A stretch of 64,000 nucleotides of DNA. Origin: Kutzneria chonburiensis. GTDB lineage: Bacteria; Actinomycetota; Actinomycetes; Mycobacteriales; Pseudonocardiaceae. Positions 33,838 through 42,958 of this stretch are shown in pieces; position 1 is the first letter of the stretch, and every line of letters begins with the position of its first letter. Made by a program: the position numbers and the translations under genes. The notes under the pieces are model-generated. The model did no database searches. It had not been told where the DNA came from and was given only the letters and a program-made list of their open reading frames with translations. The stretch lies in contig NZ_CP097263.1 of NCBI RefSeq assembly GCF_028622115.1, forward strand, positions 1,922,001 through 1,986,000, written 5' to 3'.

Positions 33838-35682
33838 GTGCCCAAGCCCGAATCTCCGTTGTGCCAAGGGCAATTCCTCTCCGGTGGGGTGCCGCTGCCG
33901 CCGTTGCGCATACCGCGGTCCGATATGGACCTGGACCAGCAGCCGATTTCGCTTGTCCGCTGGCGGGAGGACGCGAAGATCGGGTTGTTCGTCCACTGGG
34001 GCGTGTATGCCGGGCCGGGCAAGGGGGAGTGGCACCAGCACGAGGCGCGGATCAAGCCGAGCGTGTACCGCGGCTTCCTCGAGGACGATTCGCCGGAGCA
34101 GTTCACCGCCGATCGCTACGACCCGGCGGCGTGGGTGCGGCTGGCCGAGGAGATGGGTGCGAAGTACGTGGTGCTGACCGCGCGCCACCACGACGGCTTC
34201 GGCCTCGCCGCCAACTCCCATCCGAACGCCTGGACGAGCCTCCAGCCGCCGCTCGAGCGGGACTTCGTCGCCGAGTACGTGTCCGCGGTGCGAGCAGCCG
34301 GTCTGAAGGTCGGGCTGTACTACTCGCCGATCGACTGGCGCTACCCGGGTTATTACAACGTCACAGGTGCAGCGAGGCCTTCACCGTGGAACCTGGAGGA
34401 CTCCTCCGACGCCTTCGACTATCACGCCGACGCACGCGTGTTGAAGGAGGAGGTCTACCAGGCGGTCAAGCAGTTGGTGACCGAGTACGGCCCGATCGAC
34501 GACCTGTGGTGGGACGGGGGCTGGCTGGCCGAGGAGGGCCTCGACGCCGACGCCGCCTTCTTCTGGGAGCCCGGCCGTTTCCGCGATCCGGCCAACGAGT
34601 GGCCGGTGGACGAGTACGGCTCCATCGACGACTCGACCGGGCGACCGCTGGGGTTGATGGGGATGGTCCGTGCCCACCAGCCGCACCTCGTGGCGAACTC
34701 CCGTTCCGGTTGGGCCGGTGACTATGGCGTCGAAGAGGGCAGCTACGTGTCGACCGGGCCGCTGCGCCGAGGCCTGGTGGAGAAGACCTTCACCATTCGG
34801 GGCCACTGGGGCTACACCGCGGCGGCCACGTCGATGAGCTACGACGAGATCGTCGCCTTGGTGGTCAACAGCCTCGTCCGGAACATGACCACCCTCATCA
34901 ACGTCGGTCCGGACCGGCACGGCGAGGTGCCGCAGGACTCGGTCGACGTGCTGCGCCGGCTCGGCACCTTCCTGTCCGAGTGCGGCGAGTCCGTCTACCA
35001 CACGCGGGGCGGCCCGTGGCAGCCCGTCGACGGCCAGGTCGGCTATACCTACCGTGGCGCAACCTTTTATGTGCACCTGTTGCCCGGGCAACCCGCCGGC
35101 CGGTTCACCACACCGGCGATCGGCGACGCCCGCGTCCGTCGCGTTTTCGACGTGCGCACCAAGCGGAATCTGCCGTTCCAGGTGAGCCTGGACGGCCGCG
35201 TGACGATCTCCGACATCGACCGCCGCGGACATCGGCCGGATACCGTGCTCGCCGTGATGTTGGACCGCTCAGTCGTGGCCACCGATGTCGCGGCCGCCGG
35301 AATCGCCACGGCGGACAGCGAAGTTAGCGGTAACACCGCCGCCAGCGCGATCGACGGCGACACGGCCACTCGGTGGTGTGCGGCCGATGATGCCGTCGGT
35401 CATCGGCTCCAGGTCGACCTGGGCCGCTTCGTCGACCTCACCGGCGTCCGGATCGCGTGGGAGCTGCCGGACCAGACCTACCGCTACCGCCTCGACAGCT
35501 CGATCGACGGCATCACGTGGTCCACCGTCGCCGACCGCACCGACAACACCGACACCGCGCAGGTCCACACCTTGGCCTGCACCGGGACGACACGCCATCT
35601 GCGCGTCACGGTCACGGGCCTGGACACCGGCCGTCGGGCCTCGATCCGTTCGTTCGAGGTCTTCGACCGCCCGTTCAGCTGA
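33838..35682 (+). CDS. GH29 alpha-L-fucosidase with C-terminal F5/8-type (CBM32) domain
   Basis: About 614 residues with no signal peptide. The GH29 domain spans about residues 35-360: GLFVHWGVYAGPGKGEWH, TARHHDGFGL and the nucleophile D226 in DLWWDGGW. A beta domain follows, then an F5/8 type C (discoidin, CBM32-like) domain over the last 140 residues (GNTAASAIDGDTATRW). The GTG at 33838 has GGAGG six bases before it. As an intracellular fucosidase it could act on imported fucosylated xyloglucan oligosaccharides. A LacI-type palindrome at 35322-35335 lies at the start of the CBM32-coding part and uses A/T-ending codons. Confidence 0.9.
   Translation: MPKPESPLCQGQFLSGGVPLPPLRIPRSDMDLDQQPISLVRWREDAKIGLFVHWGVYAGPGKGEWHQHEARIKPSVYRGFLEDDSPEQFTADRYDPAAWVRLAEEMGAKYVVLTARHHDGFGLAANSHPNAWTSLQPPLERDFVAEYVSAVRAAGLKVGLYYSPIDWRYPGYYNVTGAARPSPWNLEDSSDAFDYHADARVLKEEVYQAVKQLVTEYGPIDDLWWDGGWLAEEGLDADAAFFWEPGRFRDPANEWPVDEYGSIDDSTGRPLGLMGMVRAHQPHLVANSRSGWAGDYGVEEGSYVSTGPLRRGLVEKTFTIRGHWGYTAAATSMSYDEIVALVVNSLVRNMTTLINVGPDRHGEVPQDSVDVLRRLGTFLSECGESVYHTRGGPWQPVDGQVGYTYRGATFYVHLLPGQPAGRFTTPAIGDARVRRVFDVRTKRNLPFQVSLDGRVTISDIDRRGHRPDTVLAVMLDRSVVATDVAAAGIATADSEVSGNTAASAIDGDTATRWCAADDAVGHRLQVDLGRFVDLTGVRIAWELPDQTYRYRLDSSIDGITWSTVADRTDNTDTAQVHTLACTGTTRHLRVTVTGLDTGRRASIRSFEVFDRPFS
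35322..35335. promoter_or_regulatory. Intragenic LacI-type palindrome AGTTAGCGGTAACA
   Basis: A 14-base variant of TGTTAGCGCTAACA inside the GH29-CBM32 gene, about 1.48 kb from its start. The codons read GTT AGC GGT AAC within a run of G/C-ending codons. Confidence 0.5.
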
Positions 35683-35690
35683 CCCGCGAC

Positions 35691-35742
35691 GCTGGGAAGG
35701 GGGCCTTCCTCGACTCCGAGTGGAGGAAGGCCCCTTCCCAGC
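35691..35742. terminator. Long bidirectional terminator hairpin
   Basis: The 21-base arm 35691-35711 (starting GCTGGGAAGGGGG) pairs with the 20-base arm 35723-35742 (ending CCCCTTCCCAGC) with a single bulged G. It lies between the convergent GH29-CBM32 and GH5 genes and can stop both transcripts. Confidence 0.88.
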
Positions 35743-35762
35743 ATGCGTCGGGAGCGTTGTGC

Positions 35763-37460
35763 TCAGGTGGTGCCGGTGATCGTGGTGCCGGACTTGGTCA
35801 CGTGGTAGGTCACGGTGGTGCCGCTCCAGAAGTGGAAGGTCAGCGTCACCGGCGACCCGTCGGTGATCGCGTTGACGAAGGTCGGGAGCACCGTGATGGC
35901 GTTGTGGGGGTAGTCGGGGGAGAACGCCGTGTTGAACTGCTGGTACGAGGTCCAGTTCGCCGGGCCGGCGTTGGTGCCGTCGGCGTACCGGGCCTCCATG
36001 GTGGCCAGCCTGTCTCCACGGAACTGGGCCGGCACGGACAGGGAACCCGTGCCGGTGGCGGCCGACAGCACGGGCTGGTCGAACGTGGCCACGGCGATGG
36101 ACCACGGGACGCCGCTGGAGTACCGGGCCTGAATGGTCGCGTTGACACCGTAGGCGCGGTTGCCGACCAGGGTGGTGAGCTCAGGAGCGGTCAACGTGAT
36201 CTGGTTGCCGGCCACGGTGTAGTCCCGGCCGGGGACGAGCGGTGTGGTGCCCCGCCACAGCCCCAGGAACCTGGCACCGTTCGGGTTCAGCGTGAGCGTC
36301 TGGGCGGTGACGGCGCCGGACTTCGGCACGTAGACGGTGTCGGTGGACGCGGTGCCCGAGCGGGTGGTGTAAGCCGACTTGATCTGCGCGAACAGGCCGG
36401 GGTCACGCCACTGGAAACTGGTGCGGTTGAGGAACGAGCCGGCGTCCCACAGCGCGGTGGTGACGCCGCTGAGGCGAGCCTGGTAGCCGAGCTGCTCGAA
36501 GTACTTCATCGCCTCGCCCCGCTCGACGGCGTCGGGCTGGGTGTAGTCCGGGTAGCTGAGCAGGCCGAACTCGCCGACGTAGACCGGGATGCCCTTGGCG
36601 ACGAACGTGCTGCGCATGCGGGCGAAGGTGTCGACCATGTCCTGCTGGGTGGTGGCGTCGAACCTTGTGGTGCCAGCGATGTTGGCGCTGAACGGCCAGT
36701 AGCCGTAGTAGTGCACTGTGGCGACGAGGTTGTGGTCGTGCAGCGAGGTCATCTCGGCGGACAGGTTGTCCATCAGCGTCTGGTCCGGCGTGCAGCCCAG
36801 TGTGGGGAGGACGAGAAGACGTGAGGCGTTGCCGCCGCCGGTCTGCCGCACAATGGTGTGGAACGACGTGTTCAGCTCGTTCATGAACTGCGTCTTCTGG
36901 GCATCGGTCGCGTTGTTGAACTGCGGTTCGTTGACGCTTTCGAGCAGCAGCGATCGTGGTTCGTCCCGGAACGCGGTGGCGATCTGCTGCCAGGTGGCGT
37001 TGAACCGGGCCAGCACGGTGTCGTGGTCCGAGGCCATGTTGGCGATCCACTGCCACGAATCGTGGTGGACGTTGAGCTCCACGTAGAGACCGTCGGCCAG
37101 CGCCCAGTCGACGACCTGCTTGACCCGGGTGAGGAACGTGGCGTCGATCGTGTACGGGGTGCCGGCCGACTGATGGCCGCTCCACGTGACCGGAATCCGC
37201 ACGCTGTGGAAGCCCTGGGCCCGGATGGTGTCGAAAAGTGGCTTGGTGACAAGAGGATTGCCCCAGGACGTCTCGTCCGGGATGGCGTCGAGGGTATTGC
37301 CGAGGTTCCAGCTGGGCTGCATCGCGGCCACGGCCGCCATCGGGTCCGACGGCACGGACCGATGCGCCGGTGCGGCTGCGGCGGTCGTGCCGCCTGCGAC
37401 GAACATCGCCACGAGCGCAGCTGTCGCTAATCGGCGTCCCGCTTTCCTCCACTGTGCCAT
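35763..37460 (-). CDS. Secreted GH5 endo-glucanase/xyloglucanase with Ig-like C-terminal domains
   Basis: About 565 residues with a long signal peptide (RRLATAALVAMFVAGGTTAAAA). The GH5 domain spans about residues 40-370: PSWNLGNTLDA, VRIPVTWSGHQ, acid/base E178 in SVNEPQF, nucleophile E297 in VYVGEFGL. The pattern resembles subfamily GH5_4, which includes endo-xyloglucanases. A CBM-X2-like Ig domain (FLGLWRGTTPLVPGRDYTV) and another beta domain complete it. The ATG at 37460 has AGGAGAA. It is the last gene of the eight-gene operon, 12 bases after the GH36-GH43 gene, and would generate the oligosaccharides the importer takes up. Confidence 0.9.
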   Translation of the reverse strand: MAQWRKAGRRLATAALVAMFVAGGTTAAAAPAHRSVPSDPMAAVAAMQPSWNLGNTLDAIPDETSWGNPLVTKPLFDTIRAQGFHSVRIPVTWSGHQSAGTPYTIDATFLTRVKQVVDWALADGLYVELNVHHDSWQWIANMASDHDTVLARFNATWQQIATAFRDEPRSLLLESVNEPQFNNATDAQKTQFMNELNTSFHTIVRQTGGGNASRLLVLPTLGCTPDQTLMDNLSAEMTSLHDHNLVATVHYYGYWPFSANIAGTTRFDATTQQDMVDTFARMRSTFVAKGIPVYVGEFGLLSYPDYTQPDAVERGEAMKYFEQLGYQARLSGVTTALWDAGSFLNRTSFQWRDPGLFAQIKSAYTTRSGTASTDTVYVPKSGAVTAQTLTLNPNGARFLGLWRGTTPLVPGRDYTVAGNQITLTAPELTTLVGNRAYGVNATIQARYSSGVPWSIAVATFDQPVLSAATGTGSLSVPAQFRGDRLATMEARYADGTNAGPANWTSYQQFNTAFSPDYPHNAITVLPTFVNAITDGSPVTLTFHFWSGTTVTYHVTKSGTTITGTT

Positions 37461-37472
37461 GAGCTGTTCTCC

Positions 37473-40400
37473 TCAGATCTCGAGCGGTTGGTAGTCGAAC
37501 CAGTCGAAGTGGACAGTGCCCGCGCCGGCGTACATGCCGATGACGCGACCGGTGAAGCCGCCGGCCACCTCGGTCGACAGGTAGCGCCCGTCCAGTTCGG
37601 CGAGTGTGGTCAGCACGCCGGCCGCGTCCTCGATGCCGAGGCGGATGAGATCGGGGCCGGAACGGGCGTCGTTCTGCGGCTGGGGAACGATGTGCGCGCT
37701 AACCACCAGTGGCCCGGCGGCAACCGGCTGGGACGCGACCACCGTGCGGAGTGGACCGATGCGGGCGAGCACCGACACCTCCCCGTCGGCCACCTCGATC
37801 TCGTAGTGGTGTTGCTCGTCCATACGTACGGCCAGGCCGCCACGGCCATCGGCCAGGTCGATCAGCACCCGGGTCACACACGACGGATGTTGCTGGCGCC
37901 GACCGACGAAGACGACATCGGGTTCGTCCATCGACGATCCGACAGCGTGCAGGGTCAGCCAACCGGGTTGTTCCCTGGTGGTACAGGTCTTCTCGCTGCG
38001 GCTGCGCAGCGACAGCCATTCCGGCGCGAGCTCGCCGAGGTCGAAGTCGTCACGTGGAGCCGGCGCGGAGCCAGGCCGGAGCGGCCAGGGCGGCACGGCC
38101 ATCGTCGGCGACAGCCCGCCGACGACCGGCCAACCGTCCACAAAGGTCACCGGCACGAGGAACGTCTCCCGCCCGAGTACGTGCCAGCCGGGAGTGCCGC
38201 CGCCCGGTCGAACTCCCAGCAGCACCATCCACCATGACCCGTCCGGCGCCTGCACGAGGTCCGCGTGCCCGGTGTTCTGGATGGCGTAGTCGGTGCTGCG
38301 GTGGCTGAGGATCGGGTTGGCCGGGCACGGCTCGAACGGTCCGGCCGGCGTGCTGCCGCGAGCCACCGAAACCCCGTGTCCCCGTTCGGTTCCACCCTCG
38401 GCGATCATCAGGTACCAGAACTCGCCGATCCGGTAGAGGTGCGGCGCCTCCGGTGCCTTCGCACCCGGCGTGCCGGACCAGAGCTGTTGCGGCACACCGA
38501 AGGTCTCACCGGTGTGCGGGTCGATGCGGATCTGGGAGACGCCGGCGACCGTGCACCAGCAGTTGCCGTCGTCGTCCCAGGCCAGATCGGGATCGATGCC
38601 GCCGACCCCGGGCAGTCGCACCGGATCCGACCACGGTCCGGCCGGATCGGTCGCGGTCACGATCAGGTTGCCGCCGTCGCTGACGTTGGTCACGATCAGC
38701 CAGAACCGGCCGTCGTGATGGCGTAGGGTCGGCGCGTAGATGCCGGCCGACGACGGCGTGTCGACCGGCAGCCGGAGCTGGCCCGGTCGGTCAAGGACGT
38801 TGCCGATCTGCTGCCAGTGCACCAGATCCCGGCTGTGGAAGATCGGCACACCCGGGAAGTACTCGAAGGTGGAACACACGAGGTAGTAGTCCTCGCCGAC
38901 CCGGCAGACGCTGGGGTCCGGGTGGAAGCCGGGGATCACGGGATTGGCGAACACAGGGTCAATTCCTTCGGTGCGAAGGCGTAGCAGCACGGCGGACGGC
39001 GCGGTCGGCAGGGTCACCGTGAGATCGGCGGCATCCACCGTGAACACGGCCTGGCTGGTCGAGGGGTAGAGCAGTTCGGCATCGCGGACATGCGGCAGGC
39101 GCAAGGTGGTGGTGTCATCGCCGCCGCGACGCCACACGGTGAGGTAGGTGACGTTTGAGGCGCACAAGGAAAGCGCTATCCATGGGTCGTCCCACGCCGG
39201 CAGGCCGAGTGGCCAGGACGGCACGGCGGTCGGGATGTCCGCGCGAATTGCTTTGTAGACGGCGACCGCCTCGTGTACCAGGTCACGGGCCTCTGGTGTG
39301 AGCTCGGGGAGGTTGCCGGACAGGTGGATCCGGCCCAGCATCGCGTTGGCCATGGTGAAGGCGACTTCGTCGAGGGTGTCGGACGGTTGCGGGTACGCCC
39401 AGACGGCGCCTTGCTCCGGGGTGACGGCAGTGGGGGCAGAGGCCGCGATCGGCGCGTAGCGGGCCAGGTTCTGCTGGTCGCTGGTGGAGTGCAGTTGAAG
39501 CCGTGACAGCAGGGCGTAATCGGTGCGCATACCGCCGGAGGCACAGTTTTCCAGCACCAGACCGGGATGTCGGTCGAGGACGCCGTCGAGCCAGTCGAGA
39601 TGGGCCCGGTTGTGCCCGAGCAGGCCGGCGGCCGGGGTCTCGTCCGGGCCGGCGCTGGTGCCGGAGCCGGGGTCGATGTTGTGGTCCAGCTTGAGGTAGC
39701 CGATGCCCCAGCCGACCAGGCGATCCACGACCCGGTCCAGGTGGTCGCGGGCAGCGGGGTGACGCAGATCGAGGTGGTGCCGGCCGGTCTCGCTGATGCG
39801 AACCCCGTTGCGCCGGAAGAAGGCTTCGTCGGGCAGCGTGGTAGCCAGTGGACTGCGCACGCCGATCACCTCGGGTTCCAGCCAGAGCCCGGGCACCATG
39901 CCACGGTCACGGATGCGATCGAGGACCTCGTGGATCCCGTTGGGGAAGCGCGAAGCGGCCGGCTCCCAGGCGCCGACACTGTCCCACCAGCCGGCATCGT
40001 CGTCGTACCAGCCGGCGTCGATCACGAAGTACTCCGCGCCGGCAGCCGCCGCCGCGTCGATGTGCGGCAGCAGCTTGGCCGTGGTGGGATCTCCCATCAG
40101 GCAGTTCATGTAGTCGTTGAAGACTACGGAAAGCCAGCGGCGGTCGGGATGTGGCCGGCGGAGCGCACGCCGGTATCGTGTCAAAGCGGCGAACGCGTCG
40201 TAGAGTCCACTATGGACCGCCAGGGCGACGGGGACGGTACGGAACTCTGCGCCGGGCGGGAGCACGTGCCGCCAGCCATGGTGGCCGTCACTCGGGCCGG
40301 ACAGCGCGAGGTAGGCGGTGTCCTCCCGTTCGCCGCATTCCCACCGCCAGCCGCCGCCGTTGTGCTCGATCTGCCACAGCCAGGTGCGGCCGGTTCGATG

Positions 40401-40988
40401 GTCGGTGAGGCCGCCCATCGGCAGGTGGTCGCAGCTGGACCACACGCCCTGCCCGGCTTTGGTGAAGCCGCCTTTGCCGTTGCGGTAGTGGACCCGGCCG
40501 CCGAGTTCGGGCGACGTCAGCCGCAATGGCCCTTGCTGCCAACGGTATTCGGCCAGCCAGTCGTTCTCGGCCCACAGCACATCTGTCGCCTCAAGTCCGC
40601 CAACCACGAACGAGGTCACCGACTCCAGTGACAGCGGCGTTTCCCCTTCGTTGCGCAGGATGACTTCGCTGCGCAGCACGGGAATACCGTCCGGCGTGCG
40701 GTAGCGCACCGTCGCCGCAAGGTTGCTCACCGGGTCGTGGAGTTCGACGGCGAGCACGTGCCACTGATCCACGCATCCGCTGACGTGCCGCCGATAGCGC
40801 ATCCGGCTGCCGATGGCGGTGTCGATGAGCCGGTGGCTCGACCAGTGGCGACCGTGGCCGGCGGCGGTCACCTCGATCAACGGCAGGTCAGCGTCGAAGG
40901 AGTGACGCAGTCGAGCAACGCCGTCCTGGATGCCGATCTCCACCGTCAGGGCCTCGTGGCCCCAGCGGATCGTCTGTTCGTCGGACAC
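37473..40988 (-). CDS. GH36 alpha-galactosidase - GH43 bifunctional fusion enzyme
   Basis: About 1171 residues with no signal peptide. Residues 1-670 form a GH36 alpha-galactosidase with N-terminal beta super-sandwich, GLWLEPEVIGV, nucleophile D435 in YLKLDHN and acid/base D504 in STSDQQN. From about residue 679 a GH43 enzyme begins without a break (FANPVIPGFHPDPS, general base D691), with GIDPD near 799-801 and the acid E847 in APEAPHLY, followed by the concanavalin-like C-domain of beta-xylosidase/arabinofuranosidase GH43 proteins. Both sites look intact, so one chain should remove galactose and arabinose or xylose. GTG 40988 lies 11 bases after the GH42 stop behind an AAAGG site. I know no standard family with this order. 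Confidence 0.9.
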   Translation of the reverse strand: MSDEQTIRWGHEALTVEIGIQDGVARLRHSFDADLPLIEVTAAGHGRHWSSHRLIDTAIGSRMRYRRHVSGCVDQWHVLAVELHDPVSNLAATVRYRTPDGIPVLRSEVILRNEGETPLSLESVTSFVVGGLEATDVLWAENDWLAEYRWQQGPLRLTSPELGGRVHYRNGKGGFTKAGQGVWSSCDHLPMGGLTDHRTGRTWLWQIEHNGGGWRWECGEREDTAYLALSGPSDGHHGWRHVLPPGAEFRTVPVALAVHSGLYDAFAALTRYRRALRRPHPDRRWLSVVFNDYMNCLMGDPTTAKLLPHIDAAAAAGAEYFVIDAGWYDDDAGWWDSVGAWEPAASRFPNGIHEVLDRIRDRGMVPGLWLEPEVIGVRSPLATTLPDEAFFRRNGVRISETGRHHLDLRHPAARDHLDRVVDRLVGWGIGYLKLDHNIDPGSGTSAGPDETPAAGLLGHNRAHLDWLDGVLDRHPGLVLENCASGGMRTDYALLSRLQLHSTSDQQNLARYAPIAASAPTAVTPEQGAVWAYPQPSDTLDEVAFTMANAMLGRIHLSGNLPELTPEARDLVHEAVAVYKAIRADIPTAVPSWPLGLPAWDDPWIALSLCASNVTYLTVWRRGGDDTTTLRLPHVRDAELLYPSTSQAVFTVDAADLTVTLPTAPSAVLLRLRTEGIDPVFANPVIPGFHPDPSVCRVGEDYYLVCSTFEYFPGVPIFHSRDLVHWQQIGNVLDRPGQLRLPVDTPSSAGIYAPTLRHHDGRFWLIVTNVSDGGNLIVTATDPAGPWSDPVRLPGVGGIDPDLAWDDDGNCWCTVAGVSQIRIDPHTGETFGVPQQLWSGTPGAKAPEAPHLYRIGEFWYLMIAEGGTERGHGVSVARGSTPAGPFEPCPANPILSHRSTDYAIQNTGHADLVQAPDGSWWMVLLGVRPGGGTPGWHVLGRETFLVPVTFVDGWPVVGGLSPTMAVPPWPLRPGSAPAPRDDFDLGELAPEWLSLRSRSEKTCTTREQPGWLTLHAVGSSMDEPDVVFVGRRQQHPSCVTRVLIDLADGRGGLAVRMDEQHHYEIEVADGEVSVLARIGPLRTVVASQPVAAGPLVVSAHIVPQPQNDARSGPDLIRLGIEDAAGVLTTLAELDGRYLSTEVAGGFTGRVIGMYAGAGTVHFDWFDYQPLEI

Positions 40989-40999
40989 TGGGCCCTTTC

Positions 41000-42958
41000 T
41001 CAGCGCAGCACGGCGCAACCGCCGGGCGGCAGTTCGCGCACGGTGGTGGCGGTGACGAGGTCGTGAGCGGCTTCCGGTAGGCGCACCGGTTCGGTGGTGT
41101 GGTTGAGCACGAAGCGCCAGTGCCGGCCGTCCGGGGCATGACGCGTGACGCACTCGACGCCGGGCGGCAGGTCCGGCAGATCTGGTGTGACATCGGCATC
41201 GGCCAGCAGACGCGCCACCAGAGCGGCATAGGCGGCGTCGTCGAGACGGGTGGACACGTACCAAGCTCGGCCGTGCCGGGTGACGGCCGGAGAGTCGGCG
41301 AGCATGCCGGTGGTGTACGTGGCAACGGCTTCCGCACCGTCCAGTCGCACGGACTCGCTCCAGACGGAGGCAAATGTGCCGTCGGACAGCGGGATTCGCT
41401 CGTCGCGCGCGAGCGGCCGGTGCTCCTCGACTCGAATGCCCAGCGCCTGCCGCAACTCAGCTGTCGGGTAGCCGCCAAGCCGCGCGTGGAGGCGCTCATC
41501 GACCACGCCGGTTGCGTACTGCACGAGCAGCGTGCCCCCGGCCTCGACATAACGGCGCAGGTTTGCCGCGCCTGCATCGGAAAGCACGAACAACGCCGGC
41601 GCGAGCACGAAGCGGTAGCCGTGAAGGTCATCCTCGGGATGGGCGAAATCGGTGGTGACGCCGGCATCCCACAGCACCCGATGGACGCGGCCGAGGGTTG
41701 AGTGGTAATTGAGGTCGGCAGACGGTGAGCCGTCGCCTGTCATGGCCCACCAAGAGTCGGAATCGTGGAGGACGGCGACGTCGGCCCGGACGGTGGAACC
41801 GGCCAGCTCGCCCAGCCGACCGAGGATCTCCCCGAGTTCCGTCACCTCACGGTGGATGCGGCTGTCCGGCCCGGCGTGCGGGACCATCGCCGAATGCCAC
41901 TGCTCGGCCCCGGCCTTGGACTGCCGCCACTGGAAGAACAGGGCGCCATCGGAACCGTGGGCGATGTGGGCGAGGCTGTGCCGCAGGATGTCGCCGGGTT
42001 CCTTGGGGAGAATGCGATCGCCCACGTAGACGGTGTTCGTCCCCTGCTCCATCAGCAGCCACGGGCGGCCAGCGCCGAACGACCGGGCCCGGTCGCCGCC
42101 GAACGCGGTGTCGGCGGCGGCGTCGATGCCGGGCGCGATCGGATAGTGGTCGATGGCGACCACGTCGACTTCCCGGCCGAACTGCCACAGGTCGAGGTTC
42201 TGGTAGCCGGGCACCATGAGGTTGGTCGTCACCGGGCGGTCGCTGTGGGCGCGGATCGCGTCGCGCTGTTCGCGGTAGGCGGCGAGCACCTCGTCCGACC
42301 AGAACCGCCGGAAGTCGAGCGCCTGACCGGGGTTCTTGTGCCACTGGGTGGCGCGCGGCGGCAAAATCTGCTCCCACGCCGTGTAGTGCTGGCTCCAGAA
42401 GGCCGTTCCCCAGGCTTCGTTCACCGCGTCGAGCGAGAGGTAGCGCTCACACAGCCAGGCGCGGAACGCTTCGGCGACATGGTCGCACCAGCACAGTGTC
42501 GTGTATTCGTTGTGCACGTGCCACAACGCCAGCCCGGGATGGTCGCCGTAGCGTTCGGCCAGGGCGGAGGCGATGCGGCGGGCTGCCGTGCGATAGGCCG
42601 GCGCGGCGGTGCAATAGGTGTCGCGGCTGCCGTGCACGAGCCGAACGCCTTCGGCGGTGACCGGCAGCGCATCGGGGTGGGCGAAGGTGAACCAGGGCGG
42701 GGGAGAAGCGGTCGGGGTAGCCAAGTTAGCGCTAACACCGTTGGCATGTAGGCGATCGAGGTGGGCGTCGAGCCAGGCGAAGTCGAAGACGCCCTCCGCC
42801 GGTTCCAACAGAGCCCAGGAGAAGACGCCGACCGTGGCCAGGTTGACCTTGGCCCGGCGCATCAGCTCGTCGTCCTCCTTCCAGACCGGCTCGTCCCACT
42901 GTTCGGGGTTGTAGTCGCCGCCGAAGGCCAGCCCACCGAGCCGGTTGGTCAGGCTCAT
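41000..42958 (-). CDS. GH42 beta-galactosidase
   Basis: About 652 residues with no signal peptide. The GH42 signature is GGDYNPEQWDEPVWKEDDELM near the start. The acid/base is E151 in HVHNEYTTL and the nucleophile E304 in LLMEQGTN. The trimerisation domain (VLAPALFVLSDAGAANLRRYVEAGG) and C-terminal beta domain are present, so length is normal. The ATG at 42958 overlaps the GH31 stop by four bases and has GGGGGCGG. In a xyloglucan pathway it would remove the beta-galactose on side chains. A palindrome at 42724-42737 lies about 220 bases into the gene. Confidence 0.93.
   Translation of the reverse strand: MSLTNRLGGLAFGGDYNPEQWDEPVWKEDDELMRRAKVNLATVGVFSWALLEPAEGVFDFAWLDAHLDRLHANGVSANLATPTASPPPWFTFAHPDALPVTAEGVRLVHGSRDTYCTAAPAYRTAARRIASALAERYGDHPGLALWHVHNEYTTLCWCDHVAEAFRAWLCERYLSLDAVNEAWGTAFWSQHYTAWEQILPPRATQWHKNPGQALDFRRFWSDEVLAAYREQRDAIRAHSDRPVTTNLMVPGYQNLDLWQFGREVDVVAIDHYPIAPGIDAAADTAFGGDRARSFGAGRPWLLMEQGTNTVYVGDRILPKEPGDILRHSLAHIAHGSDGALFFQWRQSKAGAEQWHSAMVPHAGPDSRIHREVTELGEILGRLGELAGSTVRADVAVLHDSDSWWAMTGDGSPSADLNYHSTLGRVHRVLWDAGVTTDFAHPEDDLHGYRFVLAPALFVLSDAGAANLRRYVEAGGTLLVQYATGVVDERLHARLGGYPTAELRQALGIRVEEHRPLARDERIPLSDGTFASVWSESVRLDGAEAVATYTTGMLADSPAVTRHGRAWYVSTRLDDAAYAALVARLLADADVTPDLPDLPPGVECVTRHAPDGRHWRFVLNHTTEPVRLPEAAHDLVTATTVRELPPGGCAVLR
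42724..42737. promoter_or_regulatory. Intragenic LacI-type palindrome AGTTAGCGCTAACA
   Basis: The 12-base core is a perfect palindrome. On the coding strand it reads GGT GTT AGC GCT AAC TTG (Gly-Val-Ser-Ala-Asn-Leu), a run of codons avoided in the rest of the gene. Confidence 0.6.

Noticed and set aside
37689-37702. Possible further palindrome TGTGCGCGCTAACC in the GH36-GH43 gene
   Set aside because: Only one half fits the TGTTAGCGCTAACA pattern; the left half is lost, so I did not count it.
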